From Hemibagrus wyckioides (Eukaryota > Chordata > Actinopteri > Siluriformes > Bagridae), in NCBI RefSeq assembly GCF_019097595.1, contig NC_080723.1, positions 9,975,011 to 10,039,010 of the forward strand: a DNA stretch of 64,000 nucleotides. Direction: 5' to 3'. The notes below the pieces were generated by a model. It saw nothing but the letters and a program-made list of their open reading frames with translations, had not been told where the DNA came from and ran no database searches. The position numbers and the translations under genes are program-made. Of the stretch, positions 30,111 to 41,090 are shown piece after piece (the stretch's first letter is position 1; every line of letters starts with the position of its first letter).

Positions 30111-30938
30111 CTGAAGTACCTGTTCAGCAATGGTCTGTTCATAGTTGACATGTCATTATTTCCATTTGGTAATCTGGTGTCCATCTCTGCCTCCAAACAA
30201 ATTAACAATCTTTCAATTGGTTCAAACCAATTAAACACCATAAAGACCTCTAAGTCTTTACCACTAATGCACCGATTTGATCAATAGGCATCATTATTCC
30301 TTAATGTAATACTGGAACACTGACACCATCACTGCAGGAACAATGAAAAGATGATTTTCTGAGACAAAATAAGATTGAAGTGGTAATTGTGAGTTCTATA
30401 ACAAGCTCACAAATGCAATAGGTTCTATTTTGTTGTTTAGATGTAAAGCACCGACATGATACAGGTTGTTCTGGGAGTGGGTTCTGTCTTCATCGTCTGT
30501 CTCTCTACTGAGTGTTAAAAATGAGCTTCCTTAATAGGAAGGCTGCACCAGGAAGCTGTGAAGTCAGTTGTTAGGTCTGCCTTTCAAGGTATAATTTCAT
30601 CACTTTATTATCAGAATTAAATGGAATTATTAAATCCAGTTGCTGTCCAGTAGAGGGCACTGGAATGCAGCACTCAAGCAGGACCCTGAACAGAGCAGCT
30701 TGAGGGTTATACTGAGAAGAAAACAAAGGCAAGTACTTGCTGAAGAGAGAGAGAGAGAGAGAGAGAGAGCAAGAGAGAGAGTTGAACTCCACAAGTTTTT
30801 TCTCAGGTGGAGAAACAGTGCTTGTCATCAAGACTCTCATTAACAACAGCCTTCTACTGAACCCACTCAGACGTCTCGATAAACACGTAATAATGAAGAA
30901 TCCTGAAAAATAGCAAAAGAAAAGTGAGAGACGCTGCA

Positions 30939-31219
30939 TAACCAAAAGTTTGTGGACACCTGACCATCATGTGATTGAGGTCAGGGTTCTGTGCAGGATG
31001 GTTCTTGAGTTCTTCCACTCCAACCTTAACCTCCACACCATGTCTTCATGGAAATCTGTGCTTTGTGGAACAGGGTTTGAGTCTCTTAGTTCCAGTGAAG
31101 CATACAAAGACATTATGTACAACTATGTGCTTCCAAATTTGTGGTAACAGTTTGGTGAAGAAGCAGATCTGAGTGTGATGGTCAGGGGTGCACATACATT
31201 TGGCCATATAGTATATAAC
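30939..31219 (+). mobile_element. Short Tc1 family C derivative with both ends
   Basis: Left end accaaaagtttgtggacacc, right end cacatacatttggccatata. The interior combines pieces of the transposase (gttccagtgaagcatacaaa, aatttgtggtaacagtttgg) in scrambled or deleted form. About 280 bp; MITE-like. Confidence 0.8.
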
Positions 31220-31825
31220 TAAGGGGTTAGACAAAAGAACAGTAACTTAATAGAGTATGGAGATGAAATGTAATAAAAGCATTAGATCAGTGCCTAGATG
31301 GAATTGTTATGGAGGAATAGAACAGAAAGTACAAACATGACAGAATCATATCTTTGCAGCGATAATTAAGCCGTAGTAAACTGTGTGATCTCGTTCAGAG
31401 CTGAGAGGAAACCAAGACACTCGTCACTCTTTGAAGAAAAAAAAACGAATGACTCAGATTCTCTCTCTCTCTTTTCCCTCTCCCACTCGCTCACTCATTT
31501 TCTCCCTCAATATCTCTTTCTCCTCATTCTGCCAGAGGCTTAATGAAAGGTGTGTCCAGTGGGAGACAGCAGAAACGACCCTCTGCAGCCTTCATTAACT
31601 CAGGTATAGAGTTGGACCTCTTTCTGTCTCTCTCGCCTTCCTGCCAACTGATAATATCAAAAAATAGACCATGGGCTGTGTAAAATAATTATTCTTTTCA
31701 ATTTGCTGGTGACTCAGCAGATCGAGACTGTCTAACCCAGTAGAGTTTAAAATGATTAAATCTACATAGGTTTCATCTTCTGCTGCAGCCAACATACTGA
31801 CTACCTCAGGGCGCACACACACACA

Positions 31826-31870
<45 letters not shown>

Positions 31871-33419
31871 ACACCCACACACACACACACACACACCCAC
31901 ACACCCACACAAGAGCTGTTGTTCTGGGTGTTGATGTGCTCGATGCATTTATATAAGTCATGCTGATAATAATGGGTGTATGCTCTCATGTCAGATGCCC
32001 GGACACTTTCTGACATGGCTCTGAAGAAAGATGAGTCAGCTGTCGCTTTGGTTTACTCTGTAACCAAGCACCGAGTTCATGCGTCTTCACTCAGACGATA
32101 TATTAAATGTGGCACTGCTTTTGTTACTCTCTGTCTGAGCTGTACGGAGACATCATGGACGGACGGACAAGATATGACCCTTACCTGATCTAGTGGACAC
32201 TTCCTATACAAGACCTCTCGAGCCTCATATGTGGTGAAATAAATGCTTAAAATCACCCAGCTCCTATAAAAAATAAAATAAATAAATCCAAGCATTCTTA
32301 ATGCGGACCCTCACCCTCAATCTTGTTTGACTCAGTTCAACCTAGATTTCTTCTTAGATGGAAAAACGATATAATAAAAGGTACTGAACAAAGTCGCTCT
32401 CTCATCATCCTGTTCCTTTCAGTGAAGCATCAAAACTTTTGATTCTGCTCTATGCAGTTATTATTTTCTGCTGCCACACTTTAAACTAAACCGACCTGAT
32501 TTCGCTCATGCAACAAATTCATTCTGTACTTATTCTATATGCAGTAAAAATCCCCTCCCCCAAAAAAAGTCATTTATGCCACAAAAAAGCATTTAATATA
32601 TTACGTATGTGGTAATTAGATTTTATTTATATAATATGCATAATGGATTGAAAGGAATATTTTTTGTTTGTACACATCTGTACAATTTAAAGATGCAGTT
32701 ATTGATTTTTTTTTATATTGATTTTTTTTATTTTCTAACCTGGAAGGTGTGAAGGATATGAAAAAAAAAAAACCCCACCGCATTAGCCTTAGTAAAAAGT
32801 TTCAGATGTTTTTCTGCTTCATTTTTATACACTGTATTTTCACATTCAGGTTGGAAAAAGTTCTAAGAAATGATTTATCTTGGTTTCATGTTTTAAATCA
32901 TAAAAACCTGCCATATTAACACTTTTTTAATCCACTGTATACATAATTAATGAATTATAACGAATTATGAATCCACTGAAAAGCAGAAAAAGAGCAAAAA
33001 TATAGTAGTTAAAAATATTTTTATGATGGAATGAAATAGTTGTAATTTATGAAACAAGCCTTTCTTTTTCTACACATAATTCATATCAGTCATAAACCAT
33101 TTTGAAAATGCTCTGCTATTTGCCCAGTGTGAGTAACTGAAACTATTTTAGATACAGGATAGGGCTAGAGCTTCTAGGCCCTGTTTACAAATACTTTATT
33201 TAAGGCTTATATGTTTGCCCTCTGTATCAGGACTAGATGTTGTTTGTCTTATGACACACAGGGAGGATAAAAAATGCTTGCGCAGTAGCTAACTGAATGA
33301 ATTTAGTTTATCATCCTAGATATCATCCCTGGTCCACATGACCCCAGTGTGGTGCTGTGTGGTTGTCACTAGTCCCATGAGTGCCTTACTGTTGACCCAA
33401 ATGTCTCATAACGCAGTTT

Positions 33420-33460
<41 letters not shown>

Positions 33461-34079
33461 ACTAGTTTGCTTTGAGGCTGTATATGGATATGGATCTCAG
33501 GGTGTCATAAATATAGCCATGAAAAGCAGATGGAACTTATTCCTATGATAGCGCTTCCTTTCATTTCATTTTATATGCAAATATAAATTGCACCAAGCAG
33601 GAGCTGCTGCTCGTAGTGTTGCTGCTTACCACTGGCACTATAAACACATCTGGTTCTGCATTCTGAAACCGCATGCACGCTCTCCTCGGACTGTTTTTCC
33701 TCCTGATGTAGTTGTGTGTCCTCAAGCTATGTTTCAGTGATTAGTTGCTGCTTGATTTGTACAAACTGTGCGAGTCTGAGAGTTGTATAAAATAAACACG
33801 ATCTCACAACCTTTTCTACTATTTTTGTATGAAGTCAGATAAAATCTGACCACATCACAGTCATGATATCAAATTTATTGTATTTGGTCTACAGTCTCAT
33901 GATGTTGTAACTATTTCATAAGCGTTTCACACCCAAACATGTAGAACACCAGCATGAAATAAGGTTTAATACTTTTGTGCTTTTGTAAATGTGACATCAC
34001 AGCTCTTTATCAATAAATTTAACTTCTTTAAACTGTTGTCACAAATTTTGAACCATACAATATTTATTTTATTCATATT
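31220..34079. other. Non-coding stretch with (CA)n runs
   Basis: Long (CA)n at 31810-31910 with CCCA interruptions and (CA)n at 33423-33459. The rest is AT-rich and anonymous; no exon was recognised. Confidence 0.4.
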
Positions 34080-34452
34080 TAAGGGAGGTAAGAGACTCAA
34101 ACCCTGTTCCAGCATGACAATGCCCTTGTGCACAAAGCAGCTCCATGAAGACATGGTGTAGAGGTTGAGGTTGGAGTGGAAGAACTGGAGTGTCCTGCAC
34201 AGAACCCTGACTCTGAACACCTTTGGAATGAACTGGAACACCCTACACCTCCTCATTCTTACAACGTCAGCGTCTGATCTCACTAAAGCTCTTGTAGCTG
34301 AATGATCACTAATCCCCACAGCCACAAACCAACATCTAGTGGAAAACCGTCACAGAACAGTGGAGTTATTTATAACAGGGACTAAATCTGGAACGAGATG
34401 TTCAACATGCACATATGAGTGTCCATATCAGGTGTCCACAAAAATGTAGACA
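34080..34452 (+). mobile_element. 5'-truncated Tc1 family C remnant
   Basis: ccctgttccagcatgacaat, agctccatgaagacatggtg, then ...catctagtggaaaaccgtc and a right end caggtgtccacaaaaatgt. It ends where the next Tc1 element (family B) begins at 34455, separated only by the TA target site. Stops disrupt the frame. Confidence 0.8.
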
Positions 34453-34454
34453 TA

Positions 34455-35703
34455 CACTATATTGCCAAAAGTATTCGCTCACCCATCCAAATAATCAGAA
34501 TCAGGTGTTCCAATCACTTCCATGGCCACAGGTGTATAAAATCAAGCACCTAGGCATGCAGACTGTTTTTACAAACATTTGTGAAAGAATGGGTCGCTCT
34601 CAGGAGCTCAGTGAATTCCAGCGTGGAACTGTGATAGGATGCCACCTGTGCAACAAATCCAGTCGTGAAATTTCCTCGCTCCTAAATATTCCACAGTCAA
34701 CTGTCAGCTGTATTATAAGAACGTGGAAGTGTTTGGGAACGACAGCAACTCAGCCACGAAGTGGTAGGCCACGTAAACTGACGGAGCGGGGTCAGCGGAT
34801 GCTGAGGCGCATAGTGCGAAGAGGTCACCAACTTTCTGCAGAGTCAATCGCTACAGACCTCCAAACTTCATGTGGCCTTCAGATTAGCTCAAAGAACAGT
34901 GCGCAGAGAGCTTCATGGAATGGGTTTCCATGGCTGAGCAGCTGCATCCAAGCCATACATCACCTAGTGCAATGCAAAGCGTCGGATGCAGTGGTGTAAA
35001 GCACGCCGCCACTGGACTCTAGAGCAGTGGAGATGCGTTCTCTGGAGTGACGAATCACGCTTCTCCATCTGGCAATCTGATGGACAAGTCTGGGTTTGGC
35101 GGTTGCCAGGAGAACGGTACTTGTCTGACTGCATTGTTCCAAGTGTAAAGTTTGGTGGAGGGGGGATTATGGTGTGGGGTTGTTTTTCAGGAGCTGGGCT
35201 TGGCCCCTTAGTTCCAGTGAAAGGAACTCTGAATGCTTCAGCATACCAAGACATTTTGGACAAGTCCATGCTCCCAACTTTGTGGGAACAGTTTGGAGCT
35301 GGCCCCTTCCTCTTCCAACATGACTGTGCACCAGTGCACAAAGCAAGGTCCATAAAGACATGGATGACAGAGTCTGGTGTGGAGGAACTTGACTGGCCTG
35401 CACAGAGTCCTGACCTCAACCCGATAGAACACCTTTGGGATGAATTAGAGCGGAGACTGAGAGCCAGGCCTTCTCGTCCAACATCAGTGTGTGACCTCAC
35501 AAATGCGCTTCTGGAAGAATGGTCAAAAATTCCCATAAACACACTCCTAAACCTTGTGGACAGCCTTCCCAGAAGAGTTGAAGCTGTTATAGCTGCAAAG
35601 GGTGGACCGACGTCATATTGAACCCTATGGATTAGGAATGGGATGTCACTTAAGTTCATATGCGAGTCAAGGCAGGTGAGCGAATACTTTCGGCAATATA
35701 GTG
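34455..35703 (+). mobile_element. Tc1 family B element, full length, 1249 bp
   Basis: Both terminal inverted repeats are present (cactatattgccaaaagtat... and ...actttcggcaatatagtg), flanked by TA at 34453-34454 and 35704-35705. It is one base longer than the copy at 59.3 kb. The right repeat has one mismatch (cggc for tggc). Confidence 0.95.
34589..35621 (+). pseudogene. Tc1 family B transposase, frameshifted
   Basis: It starts [20 protein letters not shown]. Compared with the intact copy at 59.4-60.4 kb, one extra A lies in the run at 34891-34893 (ctcaaagaac versus ctcaagaac). In the original frame an AAG lysine codon is also TAG at 34965-34967. Downstream the catalytic blocks remain: [32 protein letters not shown]. 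The 211 residues of the second half differ from the intact copy at about nine positions. Two lesions make it non-functional. Confidence 0.95.
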
Positions 35704-35754
35704 TATGTATTTTTAATGTGAGAAGATTGGTAGGGTAGCAGATTCGGTTGTCTG

Positions 35755-36020
35755 CCATCTCACAGCTCCAGGTTTACTGGTTCATCCTGAGCTCAGGAAG
35801 TTTTAAGTGGGTTTTCTCCATGTTCTCCAGGTTCTTCTCACCTGCAGGTGTGTGGACTAGCATGCTAAACTGCCTAACTGCGAGTGAAGGTATTAATATG
35901 TGCATGCCTTGTGGCCTGTAATGGACTGGTATTCCATTGGTCTGTAAATTCTGTAGCCAGTGTTCCTGGAACAGACAGGGTAACACAGTTACTGAAGATG
36001 AATGAATGAATGCATGAATA
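35755..36020 (+). repeat. Family R repeat, diverged copy
   Basis: gggttttctccatgttctcc, ggcctgtaatggactggtat, tgttcctggaacagacaggg, and a tail of gaagatgaatgaatgaatg. It lies just after the Tc1 element. Confidence 0.6.
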
Positions 36021-36139
36021 CAGAATTTCAAGCACATAAACACCTGTCACACATAAACATGTAGAACATAAGCATGAGTTAAGGCTGTAATGGGCTTTAA
36101 CACTATGACATCTGATAAGGGAATACTTTAGAAAATGTA

Positions 36140-36703
36140 TTATTAGACGACAAGCTGAAATAGACCAAAAACTGTATAAGAAAGGTCAGAGCCTGTATTT
36201 CCTCAGGAGACTCAGGTCCTTTAATAGCTACATTAACCTTACTGCAGATGTTCTACCACTCGGTGGTAGCCAGCATAATCTTCTACGCTGTAATGTGCCG
36301 GGGTAGCAGGGTGAAGACGGCCGATGCCAACAGACTCAACAAGCTTGTTAGGAAAGCAGGCTCTGTCATGGGAGTGGAACGGGAGTCTCTGGCTGAGGTG
36401 TCTGAGAGGAGAATACTGAGGAATCTTCTCAGTATCCTTGACAATGTGTCACACCCTCTGCATGCAACACTGGAGTCCTACTGAAGCATGTTCAGCTGTC
36501 GACTGAGACCACCGACGTTAACCACAGGACACCACAGGAGGTCTTTCCTACTGGTGGCCATCAAACTCTATCAGTAGGGAGCAGTGCTGACCAAATGAAC
36601 ACTGACAGTACAATGTTAATATAATGTTATTAGTTCCTTAGCACCTTTTTTGTACTTTTGTATACATTTTTGTATATATAGAATATTTCGTTTATATTTA
36701 TTT

Positions 36704-36743
<40 letters not shown>

Positions 36744-36799
36744 TAAATATTTCATTTATATTTCCTCTTGTAAATCTCTTCTCTCTGGCAAAAGAAGTT

Positions 36800-36830
<31 letters not shown>

Positions 36831-36860
36831 TATCTTATCTTATCTTATCTTATCTTATCA
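36140..36860 (+). mobile_element. LINE 3' end with RT C-terminus and (TATCT)n tail
   Basis: Frame fragments LYKKGQSLYFLRRLRSFNSY and then, after a frame change near 36245, MFYHSVVASIIFYAVMCRGS and NRLNKLVRKAGSVMGVE. These are typical of the C-terminal domain of fish non-LTR retrotransposon ORF2 (L2/CR1/Rex1-like; the clade cannot be decided). Stop at 36482-36484, then a 3' UTR, a (TA)n at 36711-36740 and about 12 copies of TATCT at 36801-36859. Strongly 5'-truncated. Confidence 0.85.
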
Positions 36861-39044
36861 CAGCGTAATAGCTTAAAAATAACATAACTTGAAAGAAAAA
36901 CAAAGATGTTTGCAATTTGAGAGCGATGTTTAAATCATTTAAATACAGTCTCTTCAAATTCCTGCACTTTTTTACATGAATTATTTTAGGTTTTAAATGC
37001 AGGGCATCTGTTTAAACTGGTTAAATATGCAGCATGCACAGGGTATTTATTTTCCCCCAGAGGTTTGTATATGCCTGTATAGCATTTTTTTTTCAGAAGT
37101 CATTTTCTTTGTTGTGTCTGTATCCTCTGCAGATGATTCCTCAAGACTGCTTGCGCATGTGATTTTAACAATATCCAAAATGAGCAAGGACTTGAGCAGA
37201 AAAAAACCCTCCACAGGTCTCCTGCTGACTCCAGGAATCAAAATCAGGCCTTTTTCAGTCCCTGTGTTCATCAGCTGTATTTTGTGTGTGGCGATCATGT
37301 GTGTCATTCAAAATGCTGATGATGTAGATTTATTAAATATTCCTGGCTTGAAACTACAGTCAGTTTCACAATTATACGTAAACAGAGTTTCTATGGTTTA
37401 TTTGATTAATGTCCGAAAATATGACATGTTCACTGAAATTCACTAAAAATGTGAGAGAAATCGAAACACATTAATTGAATGAATCAATTCTGATTAAGCA
37501 AAGTTTTATTTAAGTTTTATTTATTTATTACTTTGTCCAACACCCCTCTGCGTGTGTAACAGCACTGAATCTTCACCTTTAATGTTTGATCAGATTGGAG
37601 AATACACAACATTGAATCTTAAACCCTCCACAGTACACAATCTACAGGAAATCTGTGGTGTTTTCTTCTCTTTAGCTCACCCCACAGGGGATATCTTAAG
37701 CTTGATTGTGTGTTCAGTGACTCATTATACTTTATATAGTAGGGTTTGGATGATTGTCCTTGCTGGAAGATCTAACCATAGCGCAGTTCCTAGACACAGA
37801 AGTAGCCAGATTTTTGTTTAAAATATCCATGCTCCTTGTGGCTCTTTAGAGCCTTTAGAGAGTTGGTCATACATTGCAGTACTCTGAACAGACATAACAA
37901 ATGTCTAAGCAACTATCTCAAACTTTCTGCTTCTGTGAACTGTTCTGTTCCAAAGCACACTCTATGAAAACCCCATCCTCTCTTGTTTTGGACTGGATGT
38001 TCTTCTCTTTTCACTGCATCCTCACACTAATCAGACATTCAGACACTATGTGTGTGTGTGTGTGTGTGTGTGTATAAGTGAAGTGAGAAAAGGATAAAGA
38101 GTCAGTGTAAAATGATCATAATGCAATTAATATTTTTATCTGTTTATATTTATTCCGTGGGTCAGCCTGTGGGTGTGTTTAAGTGTGTATATTTTGGGTT
38201 GATTAAAATCCCACCTTTTACCATCACAAGCTGCCAGAACAACTTTAATGGGAATTGGTATAGACTGGTATAGAGTATTGGTAAGTCTCACATGCATCTG
38301 TACTGCATTCATGTAACAGTTGAGTGATGGAATGTTTTTCAATGTTTTTCTGAACCTGTATCCACCATAGAGTCAGATTCAGATCTGCGGTTGTAGCCCA
38401 TATACGTCAAGATGAGTAGGTTATGCTTTCAGACATGCTTTTCTGCTTAACACGGTTGTAAAGAGTGTTTATTTGAGTTATATTAGTGCTTCCTTTGACC
38501 TCTAACTCTTCTTGTTATCTGACCTCATTTATCAATAGAGCTGCTTCACTGAGGTTTTCAGGTGCAGGTTTAGCTTTCATGTGCTAAATTAACTGAAAGA
38601 CCTTCACAAGGATAACTATACAAATTTGTATGCCTTATTATTTTCATCCACCCCCCCATGCTATTTCTAGCGTAAAGCTGTTTATCTTTGTCTGCCATCT
38701 TGCACTCATCACAGTATCAGCCTTTTGTGATACACACCCTGCAATATTTACACCATTTGCAATAACTACACACAGAATTGCCAGTTAACTAAGATAATTA
38801 ACAACACGCAAGAGGGCCGAGGAGCTGGAGTACCCATCATTTCGAACAAAATGAAGGCTGATTTTGTTTACACTAATGCATTCAGTGACATCGAGTGAGG
38901 ACTCTTAACGCTCTCTTTATCGTATCTTTTGAGTAAATTAGTCTGAGTAAATCATGTGTTTTCAAACTCTGCGAAAATGAGAATCTTGCTCCCATTTAAC
39001 TTAAATCATTAGTGTTTTCGTGTTCTGTATATCGCACTTAATTG
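36861..39044. other. Non-coding stretch
   Basis: (GT)n at 38048-38074. A 149-codon open frame at 36997-37446 shows no recognised domain and lies in AT-rich DNA, so I do not call it a gene. Confidence 0.4.
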
Positions 39045-39330
39045 GAAAAGAAGACAACCTTCTAATTCGGAGTGTGTTTACATGTTGTCACTGCACATTC
39101 ATACACATCTACTGCGACTGTATTTATAACTTTATTTATTTATATCCACTCACTACAGAAGTCTCACTCTCAGCCTGGAACTTGGAGAGTTTTATATATT
39201 TACTCTTTCTTATTTGTAGTATTTTGTGAGAAATTTGTTACTCTTGTGTTATATTTTAGTGATCTCTGTTGCTCTTGTGTTGTGGCTGTGACATCAAATG
39301 CCACCTGGGGATTAATAAAGTACTGTAATC
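39045..39330 (+). mobile_element. LINE-like 3' end
   Basis: The segment ends gccacctggggattaataaa gtactgtaatctac, the usual style of a fish LINE 3' UTR whose last bases pass into a short tandem repeat. No reverse-transcriptase frame remains. Confidence 0.5.
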
Positions 39331-41090
39331 TACATTACTCTAATCTAATCTAATCTAATCTAATCTAATCTAATCTAATCTAATCTAATCTAATCTAATC
39401 TACTGTCATCTACTCTAATCTATCCTAGTCTACTGTACTTAAAGATACTATACTGTACTCTACATTAAAATACTTTACTTTAATCTGTTATACTCCAATT
39501 TACTCAACTCTTACTTTAATCTACTCTAATCTACACTAGTCTACTTTAAGATACTCTACTGTACTGTAATCTACTCTACTCGACTACTTTAAGTCACTTT
39601 ACTTTAAGTGACTTTACTTTTCTAGTCTATTCTACTTTAAGGTACTCTAATCTACTATACGCTAATGTACTCTATTCTTACTTTAATCTACTCTAATTTA
39701 CTTTAATTTATACTATTCTATTTTGATATACTATACTGTACTTTAATCTACTCTATTTTAAAATACTATGCTACACTGTACATTAAAAAAATACTCTACA
39801 TAGTCATGATCTCTAATCTACTTTACTTTTATCTACTCTACTCTATTCCACTCTACTCTATTCCATTTTAATCTACTCTACTCTATTTCACTTTAATCTA
39901 CTCTAACCAACTCTATTCCACTTTAATCTAATCTACTCTACTCTACTTCACTCTACTTTAATCTACTCTAACCAACTCTATTCCACATTAATCTACTCTA
40001 CTTCACTCTACTTTAATTTACTCTACTCTAACCAACTGTATTCCATATTAATCTACTCTACTCTGCTCTACTCTATTCCACTTTAATCTACTCTAACCAA
40101 CTCTATTCCACATTAATCTACTCTACTCTATTCCACTTTAATCTACTCTAACCAACTCTATTCCACTTTAATCTCATCTACTCTACTCTGCTTCACTCTA
40201 CTTTAATCTACTCTACTCTAACCAACTCTATTCCACATTAATCTACTCTACTCTACTCTAAAACACCTTGCAGCATGTGTCCCTTTCGAGATATCGATTT
40301 CGAGATGAGTGTAATTTATTCTATTCTACTCCATTCTATTTTAATATACTCTACTGTACTTTAATCTACTGTAATTTAAAACACTATACTGCACTGTACA
40401 TTAAAATAATCTACTCTACTTTAAGATACTGTACTCTATTCAACCATAATCTACTCTACTCTATTTTAAGATACTCTACTATTAAAATAATTAAAATAAT
40501 TTAGAATAGAATATTAAAAGCTTCTGTTACACACTTTGATTCAATATAATTGTAAATAGTATGCAGACAGTATGTAGTGTTAAGGATTTAAATATATTTG
40601 TAAAGAATGTTTACATCATCTTATTTTCACCAGCATATAAAAATATTACATTTTATGGTAGTTCTCATAATTCACATGAAATTCTTACCAACTGGTTAAG
40701 AAATGTTGATAATTTTGTGCAAAGAGACAATCTGCTTTATTAAATATATCTAATATACAAATATATGTATAAATATATCTTTATATAATTATCTATAATA
40801 ATCTTTATATCTAATCAATATACTGTATTTTTTAACAAAGAGGTTGGGAGGGGGGGTCGTTGAGCTTTTGCTATGTATTTGGGGGGCCTTACCCCTCTGA
40901 AGTTTGGGAAGCTCTGCTGTACTCTATTCAACCATAATCTACTCTACTCTATTTTAAGATACTCTACTCTATTCAACCATACTCTATTCTACTTTTCTCT
41001 ACTCTACTCTTCTCTACTCTACTATACTCTACTCCTCTCTGGCTCAGTGGTAATAGTGGTAATTAATAAATAACTCTAATAATCTAATCT
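39331..41090 (+). repeat. CTAAT/TCTAC degenerate array, about 1.7 kb
   Basis: It begins with perfect (TAATC)n to about 39400 and decays into tctactctactttaatc units. A longer motif (tctaaccaactctattccac) recurs at least six times between 39900 and 40240. The segment 40481-40918 within the array is non-repetitive and is bracketed by a 50-bp identical direct repeat (40431-40480 and 40919-40968). Confidence 0.9.

Noticed and set aside
36997..37446. 149-codon open frame with a hydrophobic stretch
   Set aside because: No recognisable domain, AT-rich composition and no splice-linked neighbour exons; likely chance.
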